This document shows, in pieces, positions 19,898 through 27,426 of a DNA stretch of 64,000 nucleotides. The notes under the pieces are model-generated. The model was given only the letters and a program-made list of their open reading frames with translations, ran no database searches and had not been told where the DNA came from. Every line of letters begins with the position of its first letter. Within the stretch, counting starts at the first letter, position 1. This DNA comes from Paraburkholderia tagetis (GTDB taxonomy: Bacteria; Pseudomonadota; Gammaproteobacteria; Burkholderiales; Burkholderiaceae): assembly GCF_022213065.1 (NCBI RefSeq), contig NZ_JAKLJA010000012.1, positions 62,001 to 126,000 of the forward strand, in the 5' to 3' direction. The position numbers were made by a program, and so were the translations under genes.

Positions 19898-20623
19898 TTA
19901 TTGCGCCATGGGAAGCGCCGCGCACGGGCAATCGTCCGAGCGGCCGTCGAGGCCCTCGCGGTCGTGGCTGAAGCGCACGCGCGGTGTGGCGCTGCTCCAG
20001 TCGATGCGCACCACGTAGATGCTGTCGAAGTCAGCGCTCTTCCATTTGGGCACGTCGGACGCCTGCCCGCCATGCTCGGCCACGATCTTGCGCACCAGCG
20101 TCTCGATTTCGCGATGCTCCCATCCGATCAGCACCGTGCGGTTGCGCCACGCCGGATCGAGCAGCGCTTTTTCGAGCGCGTCGGTCTGGGCATAGCCCCA
20201 GGGCGTCTGAATCGGCAGGCCGAACTGGATGGCCGCGGGCTCGACGGTCGCCAGCGGGCGCACATAGTAATAAGCATGCCCGCGGTCGTCTTTCAGCTCG
20301 CTTGGGTCCGGCGCGTAGATCGCGTCGGGCTTGCCGTACTTCGCCGCAATCACCGCGGGCAGCGCGAGTGCCCGGTTCAATCCCTTGCAGTTGAGCTGGC
20401 CGAGCCCTTCGGCGGGCTTTTCGCCATGACGCACGAAAACAAGTGTTTCGATGTCCTGTGTGCTTTCGGCGAACGCTGCGCTCGCACTCGCGAGTACGCC
20501 GCCGCTGGCTATCGCGAACGTCGTCGCCAGAATCGCCGCTTTGCGCCAGACCGATCGAGGCGCCAAAGCGGCACGTCCCGTCGATATGGCGAAGCGGCCC
20601 GGCGAATGTCGTGAACGCTTCAT
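19898..20623 (-). CDS. exported histidine-phosphatase-like protein
   Basis: Protein of 241 aa with a long basic N-terminus and a signal peptide ending near ASASAAFA. The RHG motif (LVFVRHGEK) is followed by a second His in IGWEHREIETLV, the usual catalytic pair of the histidine phosphatase superfamily. Other parts are unlike the common phosphoglycerate mutases, so the substrate is unknown. The ATG at 20623 follows AAGG at a suitable distance. It is a single leftward gene. Confidence 0.8.
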   Translation of the reverse strand: MKRSRHSPGRFAISTGRAALAPRSVWRKAAILATTFAIASGGVLASASAAFAESTQDIETLVFVRHGEKPAEGLGQLNCKGLNRALALPAVIAAKYGKPDAIYAPDPSELKDDRGHAYYYVRPLATVEPAAIQFGLPIQTPWGYAQTDALEKALLDPAWRNRTVLIGWEHREIETLVRKIVAEHGGQASDVPKWKSADFDSIYVVRIDWSSATPRVRFSHDREGLDGRSDDCPCAALPMAQ

Positions 20624-20731
20624 GCGGTGCGCCTTGAATTCGGGATAAGAGATCGCCCGATTCTAGCAGCGCCGTCTCAACTGCTTCGCCTGGCCTCGCA
20701 TCTCGCCGGGAGCGAGAAGAAACGCGAAAGC

Positions 20732-20757
20732 AAAAAAACGGGCACCGAAGTGCCCGT
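20732..20757 (-). terminator. intrinsic terminator of aqpZ
   Basis: On the minus strand, ACGGGCAC-TTCG-GTGCCCGT is followed by a run of seven T. A textbook terminator 46 bases after the aqpZ stop codon. Confidence 0.92.
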
Positions 20758-20802
20758 GAAGTGCTCGTGAAGCGCCCGTGTACCGAACCACGCCTGTGCC
20801 GG

Positions 20803-21549
20803 CTATGCCTGCACGCGCGCCGGCAGTTCCGCCACGGCTTCGCGGAGGCCCGCGATCATCGGATAGACCACGCCGGCGATCGCTGCGCCGATGATCGGTG
20901 CGACCCAGAACAGCCACAGCTGCGAGATTGCCTCGCCGCCCACGAACAGCGCCGGACCGGTCGAGCGCGCCGGGTTCACGGACGTGTTGGTGACCGGAAT
21001 CGAGATCAAGTGGATGAGCGTGAGGCACAGGCCGATGGCGATCGGCGCGAAGCCTGCGGGCGCACGCTTGTCGGTCGCGCCGAGGATCACAAAGAGGAAG
21101 AACGCCGTCATCACGACTTCGCAGACGAATGCCGCGACCATCGTGTAGTGGCCCGGCGAGCGCAGGTCGTAGCCGTTGGTGGCGAAGCCGCTCGCGACGA
21201 GGTCGAAGCCCGGCTTGCCGCTGGCGATGCACGCGAGCGCGGCCGCGCCGAGCGTGGCGCCGATCAGCTGCGCCACGATGTAAGGCACGAGGTCGCGTGC
21301 CGGGAAGCGGCCGGCGACCATGAGGCCGACGCTCACTGCGGGATTCAGATGGCAGCCCGAAATATGGCCGATGGCGAATGCCATGGTGAGCACCGTCAGG
21401 CCGAACGCGAGTGCGACGCCCACGAAGCCGATGCCGAGCCCTTGCACCGGGCCGTCGAAATGAGCAGCGAGCACGGCGCTGCCGCAGCCGCCGAGCACGA
21501 GCCAGAAGGTGCCGAATAGTTCGGCGAGAAGTCGTTTGGATAAGTGCAT
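20803..21549 (-). CDS. aqpZ: aquaporin Z
   Basis: Water channel of 248 aa with six membrane segments and the two pore half-helices marked by NPA boxes: NPAVS in the first half and NPARS in the second. The selectivity-filter Arg follows the second box, and the N-terminus (KRLLAELFGTFWLVLGGCGS) is that of AqpZ. The ATG at 21549 follows GAGG. A terminator lies downstream, so it is monocistronic. Confidence 0.96.
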   Translation of the reverse strand: MHLSKRLLAELFGTFWLVLGGCGSAVLAAHFDGPVQGLGIGFVGVALAFGLTVLTMAFAIGHISGCHLNPAVSVGLMVAGRFPARDLVPYIVAQLIGATLGAAALACIASGKPGFDLVASGFATNGYDLRSPGHYTMVAAFVCEVVMTAFFLFVILGATDKRAPAGFAPIAIGLCLTLIHLISIPVTNTSVNPARSTGPALFVGGEAISQLWLFWVAPIIGAAIAGVVYPMIAGLREAVAELPARVQA

Positions 21550-21827
21550 TTCGTGATGCCTCGAAAAGATATTTGACGGAAGCCAGTAAAAAATGCCGGC
21601 GCCAGCAGAGGCCAGATTCTAGGGAATCACGAAAAGTGGGGGTGTCAAGGATTGTCAATTCTGCCGTAATTGCTCTTATTATTGCGGCAGGTGCACATCG
21701 AATGCCGCTTCCAGAGCGCAATTGTTAAAGCGTCCTGATAAAACAGTATTAGTCTCAATTGCTAATTCTCTTATTTACGTCTAATCTCGGATCGACTCAC
21801 TTAAGTCGACAATGAAGGGGAGGGGGG

Positions 21828-22124
21828 ATGTCGCAATATTCAGAACTCAAAGCCCAGATCGCCAAACTTCAGACGCAGGCCGAAGAAGCGCGGCGCACCG
21901 AAATCGCCGATGTCATCACGATGATCCGCGAGAAGATCGTCGAGTACGGGCTGTCTGCCCAGGACCTTGGCTTTGCGGCAGCCGCAAAGCGCGGACGCCC
22001 GCCCAAGAAGGCTCCGCTGCCTCCGCGCTATCAGGATCCGAAGACGGGCTCGACCTGGAGCGGGCGCGGAAAGCCGCCCAAATGGATCGCGGGAAAGAAT
22101 CGCGAGCGTTATTTGATCGCGTGA
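21828..22124 (+). CDS. H-NS-family nucleoid-associated protein
   Basis: Protein of 98 aa. The N-terminal half is a coiled-coil oligomerisation region (SELKAQIAKLQTQAEEARR). A linker with an AT-hook-like GRPPKK precedes the C-terminal H-NS DNA-binding motif YQDPKTGSTWSGRGKPPKWI. This is the short Burkholderia/Bordetella H-NS type. It would silence AT-rich DNA and may act on the AT-rich flhD upstream region, which is inference. The ATG at 21828 follows GGGGAGG. A strong terminator lies downstream. Confidence 0.93.
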   Translation: MSQYSELKAQIAKLQTQAEEARRTEIADVITMIREKIVEYGLSAQDLGFAAAAKRGRPPKKAPLPPRYQDPKTGSTWSGRGKPPKWIAGKNRERYLIA

Positions 22125-22204
22125 TTGCCGTTATGTAATTGTCAGGTCGCGCGATGCCGGGCGGGTCGCGCGAGACAACCCTGGCGCGTTCACTTATCCA
22201 AATA

Positions 22205-22237
22205 AAAAGAGCCGCATGTAACATGCGGCTCTTTTTT
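22205..22237 (+). terminator. intrinsic terminator of the H-NS-like gene
   Basis: AAAAGAGCCGCATG pairs with CATGCGGCTCTTTT around TAA, followed by more T. It is about 80 bases after the stop codon. The A-rich 5' side means it could also stop leftward transcription. Confidence 0.9.
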
Positions 22238-22328
22238 GCGTGCGGACAATCGTGCTATTGCACTGTGCGCAAACGATTCATGCGGCTTTTTTTTGCCTTT
22301 TTATCTCAAAGTGAGGCATTGCGCGCAT

Positions 22329-23396
22329 TCAGCCCGCGGCTGCGACACGGCGAAGCACAGGACGACGGGTGGCTTCGATCAGGGCCGAATAGCTTTCAAC
22401 ATAATTGCTGGCCATGATGTGCGACGTGAAGCGCTGCTCGAACTGCGCGCGAATGGCTTCGCGTGAAAGAGAATCAATGTTCTGCAGCGCCGCCACGGCG
22501 CCCTGCACGTCTTCGCAGATATAGCCGGTCAGGCCCGGATCGATCACTTCGGGCACCGAGCCGCGGTTGAAGGCGACCACGGGCGTACCGCACGCCATCG
22601 CCTCGATCATGACGAGGCCGAACGGCTCGGACCAGTCGATCGGGAACAGCAGCGCCTTGGCGCCCGAGAGGAACTCGGGTTTCTGCGCTTCGTTGATTTC
22701 GCCGACGAATTCCACGTGCGCCTGCGAAAGCAGCGGCTCGATCTCGGTCTTGAAGTAGTCCTGGTCGACTTTGTCCACCTTCGCCGCGATCTTCAGCGGC
22801 AGGCCCGAGAGCGCCGCGATCTTGATGGCGGTGTCCACGCGCTTTTCGGGGCAGATGCGACCGAGGAACGCGAGGTACTCGGGCTTGCGGCTGGTTTGCG
22901 GCGTGAGCAGGTTCTTCGGCAGGCCGTGATAGATCGTGTTCAGCCAGTTGGCTTGGCCAAGCGGCTGGCGCTGCGAATCCGAAATCGAAATCACGGGCGC
23001 CTCGGAGAACGAGTCGAACACCGGCTGCAGCTCGGGCAGGTCGAGACGGCCGTGCAGCGTCGTCACGAACGGCGTGTCGAGCGTCGAGAACAGCGGGAAC
23101 GGCAGATAGTCGAGGTGAAAGTGCAGCACGTCGAACTCGTGCGCCATGCGGCGCACGCGCTCGAGCAGGACGATGTGCGGGGCCAGCGCGTCGCGGATCG
23201 TCGGATCCAGGCGCAGCGCGCGCGGCCAGGCGGCGTCGAGCTTTGCCTTGGTGACCGAATCGCCGCTGGCGAACAGCGTCACGTCATGGCCGAGGTCGAC
23301 GAGCGCTTCGGTCAGATAGGACACGACGCGTTCGGTGCCGCCATAGAGCTTCGGCGGAACGGCTTCGTAAAGTGGCGCAATTTGTGCGATTCGCAT
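22329..23396 (-). CDS. glycosyltransferase family 4 protein
   Basis: GT-B transferase of 355 aa. The N-terminal donor-independent half starts MRIAQIAPLYEAVPPKLYGG with the GGTE motif. The C-terminal half has FLGRICPEKRVDTAI and the EX7E-type motif EPFGLVMIEAMACGTPV. It transfers an activated sugar to an acceptor that is not identifiable here; flagellin or envelope glycosylation is possible but unproven. The ATG at 23396 follows AAGGAGAG at 7 bases; in-frame upstream residues to 23465 lack a site. It is divergent from flhD. Confidence 0.92.
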   Translation of the reverse strand: MRIAQIAPLYEAVPPKLYGGTERVVSYLTEALVDLGHDVTLFASGDSVTKAKLDAAWPRALRLDPTIRDALAPHIVLLERVRRMAHEFDVLHFHLDYLPFPLFSTLDTPFVTTLHGRLDLPELQPVFDSFSEAPVISISDSQRQPLGQANWLNTIYHGLPKNLLTPQTSRKPEYLAFLGRICPEKRVDTAIKIAALSGLPLKIAAKVDKVDQDYFKTEIEPLLSQAHVEFVGEINEAQKPEFLSGAKALLFPIDWSEPFGLVMIEAMACGTPVVAFNRGSVPEVIDPGLTGYICEDVQGAVAALQNIDSLSREAIRAQFEQRFTSHIMASNYVESYSALIEATRRPVLRRVAAAG

Positions 23397-24004
23397 TGGC
23401 TGGCTCTCCTTGGCAAATGCCGCTTGGTGTGCGACTGACATTGCAATGTGACCGGTCAGACGCACTCGGCTGATGCGGGCACTGTTGTGTCGGGTAATCC
23501 CTGAGCTCGATTATGAACATCCGCATGTGCAATACGAGCGGTTTTGCAATCACTTAATGTTGTTACAGGGGGAAACACCGCCTGTAAGCAGCCATTGCAA
23601 AGCGTGACGCACAGAAGCGCGGCTGAGCGCAATTTGCGTGCCTATACGCTAAATACGGTCCGACCCTGAGCACATATTTGTTACGCATCAATGAAAAGGC
23701 TTTTATAATCGCTGGACTGTCTAGCGAAAATATGTCTGAAGCATCCTTCGCGCAGCCTCCCATCTCGATCCCCGTTGTTTGTCAGAAAAATTCCTACATA
23801 AAAAGGAAGTTTTTTCTCGCAGTGCGTCGCGGCATCCGTCCGATTTCCATTTGTCTGCACCCTCGCCACAATGCTCGGACGACCACTAAACGGGCCGTTC
23901 GTCCTGCCGTGCGCCTGATGCGCACTGTGAGCGTCTGAACGAACGAGCAAACGTTTCCGCTACAGGCCTGACCAGCCGCTACGTTTCGAATTCGGGGGGA
24001 ATCC
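23397..24004. other. AT-richer regulatory region between glycosyltransferase and flhD
   Basis: About 600 bp, clearly richer in A and T than the rest of the window, with no supported gene. It should hold the class 1 promoter of flhD. The best element is a perfect TATAAT at 23704-23709. ORFs in it have no family resemblance and cross poly-T/A runs. Such AT content could attract the H-NS-like protein encoded 1.8 kb upstream. Confidence 0.6.
23681..23709 (+). promoter_or_regulatory. candidate sigma-70 promoter of flhD
   Basis: A consensus -10 hexamer TATAAT sits at 23704-23709. With a 17-base spacer the -35 would be TTACGC (23681), a poor match; TTGTTA lies 3 bases further upstream. It is about 300 bases before the flhD start, which implies a long leader. 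Confidence 0.4.
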
Positions 24005-24322
24005 ATGAGCGCGACGACGCCAAGCGACATGCTCAGCGAGATCAATGAAGTCAATCTGTCGTACCTGTTGCTCGCGCAACGGCTGCTGCGCGAAGACCGG
24101 CCGGCCGGCATGTTCCGCATGGGCATCTCGGAGCAACTGGCCGACGTGCTGATCCGGCTTACCGCTGCGCAAACCGCGCGCCTTGCCGCGGCCAGCCAGC
24201 TCCTGTGCCGCTTTCGCTTCGACGAGCACGCCATCCTGAGCGCGCTCGCCGAGAAGGGCAAAGCCGCGAAGGTCCGCGCGGCCATACTCATGGCCGCTGA
24301 AGGCGTCGAGCAGGCCGGCTGA
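24005..24322 (+). CDS. flhD: flagellar master regulator subunit FlhD
   Basis: Protein of 105 aa, the family's normal length. The conserved EINEVNLSYLLLAQRLL, MFRMGISEQLADVL and LLCRFRFDEHAILSAL match FlhD, which with FlhC forms the FlhD4C2 activator of class 2 flagellar promoters. The ATG at 24005 follows GGGGGGAATCC. In relatives flhC follows at once; here the next gene is motA, and no FlhC-like frame exists in the 357 bp between them. The partner is therefore missing locally. Confidence 0.95.
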   Translation: MSATTPSDMLSEINEVNLSYLLLAQRLLREDRPAGMFRMGISEQLADVLIRLTAAQTARLAAASQLLCRFRFDEHAILSALAEKGKAAKVRAAILMAAEGVEQAG

Positions 24323-24679
24323 GCCACCACGTCTACGCCGATCCACGCCGACATCCACGCCGTCCCGCGTCTGCCCATACGTCATTCCCGCGCCGTTCCG
24401 CCTGCGCGCCGTTTTGCGCGCAGTTCCCGTCTGACGGGTTCCCGACCAAGGTTTCATTCCCGCCGTTTCGCCTGCTGGCGACGCGCTCGTCGCCAGTGCG
24501 CCGCCGGGTTCGTAACCCTGTCCGCGCGGCGCGGCTTGCCGACCCGGCCCTCAAACCGTTTGCACCTGCGGTAAACGCGCGTCTGCCCGCTCTCAAAGTT
24601 TTCCGCGCCGGTGCCGTAAACCCAATCAAGGGCGCGGGCCGATGGCGGCTCGCGGCGCAATTTTCCAGTGAGGACCGCT
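24323..24679 (+). other. gap between flhD and motA lacking flhC
   Basis: About 357 bp, shorter than a full flhC (usually about 550 bp). No frame shows the FlhC pattern or its zinc-site cysteines. The only readable element is a FliA-type promoter for motA at 24594-24620. The first 150 bases are rich in CGCC-type repeats. Confidence 0.75.
24594..24620 (+). promoter_or_regulatory. FliA (sigma-28) promoter for the motA operon
   Basis: CAAAGTTT, exactly 11 bases, then GCCGTAAA, against consensus TAAAGTTT-N11-GCCGATAA: 7 of 8 and 6 of 8. It lies 60 bases before the motA start and would make mot-che a late operon. Confidence 0.8.
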
Positions 24680-25540
24680 GTGCTGATTATCGTGGGAACA
24701 CTCGTGACGATCGTCTGCGTCTTCGGCGGCTATGCGCTGGAGGGCGGCCATCTGGCGGCTCTCATGCAGCCGATGGAGCTGTTGATGATCGGCGGCGCGG
24801 GCGTCGGCGCGTTCATCCTCGGCAACGGCATGAAGACGATCAAGGGGACGCTGCGCGTCCTCCCGTCGCTCTTCAAGGGCGCCAAGTACAACAAGGACGT
24901 GTACATGGAGCTGCTCGCGCTGCTCTATGTCCTGCTCGCGAAGGCGCGCAAGGAAGGCACGCTCACGCTCGAAGCCGATATCGACGATCCGCAGAAGAGC
25001 CCGATCTTCACGCAATACCCGAAGATCCTGGCCGACCATCACATCGTCGAATTTCTCACCGACTACCTGCGGCTCATGGTGGGCGGCAACATGAACGCCT
25101 TCGAGATCGAGAGCCTCATGGACGAGGAGATCGAGACGCACCACGCCGAAGGCGAGGCGCCCGCGCACGCGCTCGCGAAGGTGGGCGACGCGATGCCGGC
25201 GTTCGGCATCGTCGCGGCGGTGATGGGCGTCGTGCACACCATGGCTTCCGCCGACAAGCCGCCCGCGATCCTCGGCGAGATGATCGCCCAGGCGCTGGTG
25301 GGCACCTTCCTCGGCATTCTGCTTTCGTATGGTCTGATCGGCCCGCTCGCGAGCCTCGCGGAGCAGCGCGTGACCGAGTCGACCAAGATGTTCCAGTGCA
25401 TCAAGGTGACGATCCTCGCGAGCCTGAACGGCTACGCGCCCGCCATTGCCGTCGAGTTCGGCCGCAAGGTGCTGTTCTCGACCGAGCGTCCGTCGTTCAC
25501 GGAGCTCGAAGAGCACGTGCGCCGCGTGAAGGCCAAATAA
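24680..25540 (+). CDS. motA: flagellar stator protein MotA
   Basis: Inner-membrane stator subunit of 286 aa that with MotB conducts protons and turns the rotor. The protein starts MLIIVGTLVTIVCVFGGY, with four membrane segments and a large cytoplasmic loop. The late segment PAFGIVAAVMGVVH is the conserved pore-lining helix. GTG at 24680 is preferred to GTG at 24668 because it gives the family N-terminus (MLIIVG) and sits just behind GAGG. MotB follows after 136 bp. Confidence 0.96.
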   Translation: MLIIVGTLVTIVCVFGGYALEGGHLAALMQPMELLMIGGAGVGAFILGNGMKTIKGTLRVLPSLFKGAKYNKDVYMELLALLYVLLAKARKEGTLTLEADIDDPQKSPIFTQYPKILADHHIVEFLTDYLRLMVGGNMNAFEIESLMDEEIETHHAEGEAPAHALAKVGDAMPAFGIVAAVMGVVHTMASADKPPAILGEMIAQALVGTFLGILLSYGLIGPLASLAEQRVTESTKMFQCIKVTILASLNGYAPAIAVEFGRKVLFSTERPSFTELEEHVRRVKAK

Positions 25541-25676
25541 GGGCGAAATAAGGGCGAAGCGAGCAAGGGCGAAGCAAGCGCGGCAGCGCAGCGAGGGCAG
25601 CGACGATCATGAAGCCAGCAATGCACGAGACAGACGAGCAGCACGCGATGCAGCCAATGAACACGGGAGGCGGCCG

Positions 25677-26819
25677 ATGAGCGCCAACAAGGACCGCGCC
25701 ATCGTGGTGAAGCGCGCCGCGCCGAAGAAGGGCGGCCATCACGGCGGCGCATGGAAGCTCGCCTACGCGGACTTCATGACCGCGATGATGGCGTTCTTCC
25801 TGCTGATGTGGCTGCTTTCGTCGGCCTCGACGGTGCAGTTGCGCGGCATTGCCGACTACTTCAATCAGCCGCTGAAGATCACGCTCTGGGGCGGCGATCG
25901 CAGCGCCGAGGATTCGAGCATCGTGAAGGGCGGCGGGCGCGATATCTCCTCGCAGGAGCAGGGCGTCACGCGCCGCAGCGACGGAACGCGAGCGCATGCC
26001 GAGCGCACCGTCACGCACGCCGACGACCAGTCGCAGAACAAGCAGGAAGGCTCGCTCGAGCGCCAGGAGCAGGTGCGCCTGCACGACCTCCAGGTCAAGC
26101 TGATGGCCGCCATCGAGGCGAACCCGGTGCTGCGCCAGTTCAAGCAGCAGATTCGTATCGACTCGACGTTGCAGGGCCTGCGCATCGAGATTGTCGACTC
26201 GCAGAAGCGGCCGATGTTCGCGACCGCGCGCGACGTGGTCGAGCCATACATGCGCGACATCCTGCAAGCGATCGGCAAGACGCTGAACGACGTGCCCAAC
26301 CGCATCGTCGTGCAGGGTCACACCGACGCCGTGCCCTATGCGGGCGGCGAGCGCGGCTACAGCAACTGGGAGCTTTCGGCGGATCGCGCCAACGCGTCGC
26401 GCCGCGAGCTGGTCGCGGGCGGCATGGATGAAGCGAAGGTGCTGCGCGTGCTGGGCCTTGCCTCGACGCAGAACCTGAACAAGGCCGACCCGCTTGACCC
26501 GGAGAACCGCCGCATCAGCATCATCGTGCTCAACCGGAAATCGGAAGACGCGCTGATGCGCGACGACACCACGACCACCACGCTCTCCGACGACGCAGCG
26601 CGCTCGGGCAAGACGCTGCTGCCTGGGCAGTTGCCCGGACTCGTGACGGGCGCGGGCGGTGCGATGAAGGTGCCGCCTGCGCGGTTGCCGGCGCTCGCGC
26701 CCGCGCCGTTGCCCAACGCCGCGCCGGCGGGCGTGAAGCTCACGCCGGTGGCGCAGTCGGTGGCGCCCGCGCTGGCACCCGAGGCGCCCGGCATGCCGGG
26801 CAAGCCGCTGGAGCAGTGA
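25677..26819 (+). CDS. motB: flagellar stator protein MotB
   Basis: Protein of 380 aa. A basic N-terminus precedes the single membrane helix YADFMTAMMAFFLLMWLL with the proton-accepting Asp32. A plug/linker region and the C-terminal OmpA-like peptidoglycan-binding domain follow (VQGHTDAVPYAGG, NWELSADRANASRREL). It anchors MotA to the cell wall. A Pro/Ala-rich tail of about 70 residues follows the OmpA domain, longer than in E. coli (308 aa). The ATG at 25677 follows GGGAGGCGGCCG. Confidence 0.96.
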   Translation: MSANKDRAIVVKRAAPKKGGHHGGAWKLAYADFMTAMMAFFLLMWLLSSASTVQLRGIADYFNQPLKITLWGGDRSAEDSSIVKGGGRDISSQEQGVTRRSDGTRAHAERTVTHADDQSQNKQEGSLERQEQVRLHDLQVKLMAAIEANPVLRQFKQQIRIDSTLQGLRIEIVDSQKRPMFATARDVVEPYMRDILQAIGKTLNDVPNRIVVQGHTDAVPYAGGERGYSNWELSADRANASRRELVAGGMDEAKVLRVLGLASTQNLNKADPLDPENRRISIIVLNRKSEDALMRDDTTTTTLSDDAARSGKTLLPGQLPGLVTGAGGAMKVPPARLPALAPAPLPNAAPAGVKLTPVAQSVAPALAPEAPGMPGKPLEQ

Positions 26820-26984
26820 GGCGCGGGCGAGACGGGAGTGACGGCGGGAAGGATGGGCACGGCGGGAACGGCGGGAACGACGCAACGACAGGCGAAAACG
26901 CAGGCGAAAACGCGCGAACCGGCAACGCGAACCCAATGCGCGAACTCAATGCGCGAACCGAAAGCGTGCGCGAACGAGGAAAGG

Positions 26985-27359
26985 ATGATCAGAAATATTC
27001 TGGCGATCGACGATTCGGCGTCCATGCGGGAGATCCTGTGTGCGGCGTTCGGATCGGCGGGTTACGAAGTGACGGTGGCCAACGACGGCGAGGACGGGCT
27101 CGAGCACGCGCTCGCGCAGCGCTTCGATCTGGTGCTCACCGATCTGTATATGCCGCGCATGGGCGGGCTCGACCTGATCAAGCACTTGCGCGCGAACCCG
27201 TCGTACCAGGAAACGCCGATTCTCGTGTTGACCACGGAATCGGATGAAGGCTTCAAGGCGGCGGTGCGCGATGCGGGCGCAACGGGCTGGATCGAAAAAC
27301 CGGTGGACCCCGAGCTGCTCGTCGATCTGGCGAGCGCGCTTGGCGAAGCGGACCAATGA
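26985..27359 (+). CDS. CheY-like single-domain response regulator (first copy)
   Basis: Receiver domain of 124 aa. Acidic pair Asp9-Asp10, phosphoacceptor Asp53 in LTDLYMPRMGG, switch Thr in VLTTES and the conserved Lys in EKPVDP. It lies between motB and cheA, the usual place of the first chemotaxis receiver in Burkholderia. It is less like E. coli CheY than the copy at 35954, so it may be a phosphate sink or have another target. The ATG at 26985 follows GAGGAAAGG. The 165 bp upstream are repetitive. Confidence 0.93.
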   Translation: MIRNILAIDDSASMREILCAAFGSAGYEVTVANDGEDGLEHALAQRFDLVLTDLYMPRMGGLDLIKHLRANPSYQETPILVLTTESDEGFKAAVRDAGATGWIEKPVDPELLVDLASALGEADQ

Positions 27360-27426
27360 GCAAATACACGAGGCATGTGGGCCGACGCACCAGCGCCGGT
27401 CACGCAATTATCGCGGCGAAAGAGCA

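Noticed and set aside
23563..23950. Short ORFs in the AT-rich region upstream of flhD
   Set aside because: They lack ribosome sites and family resemblance and fall in the promoter region.
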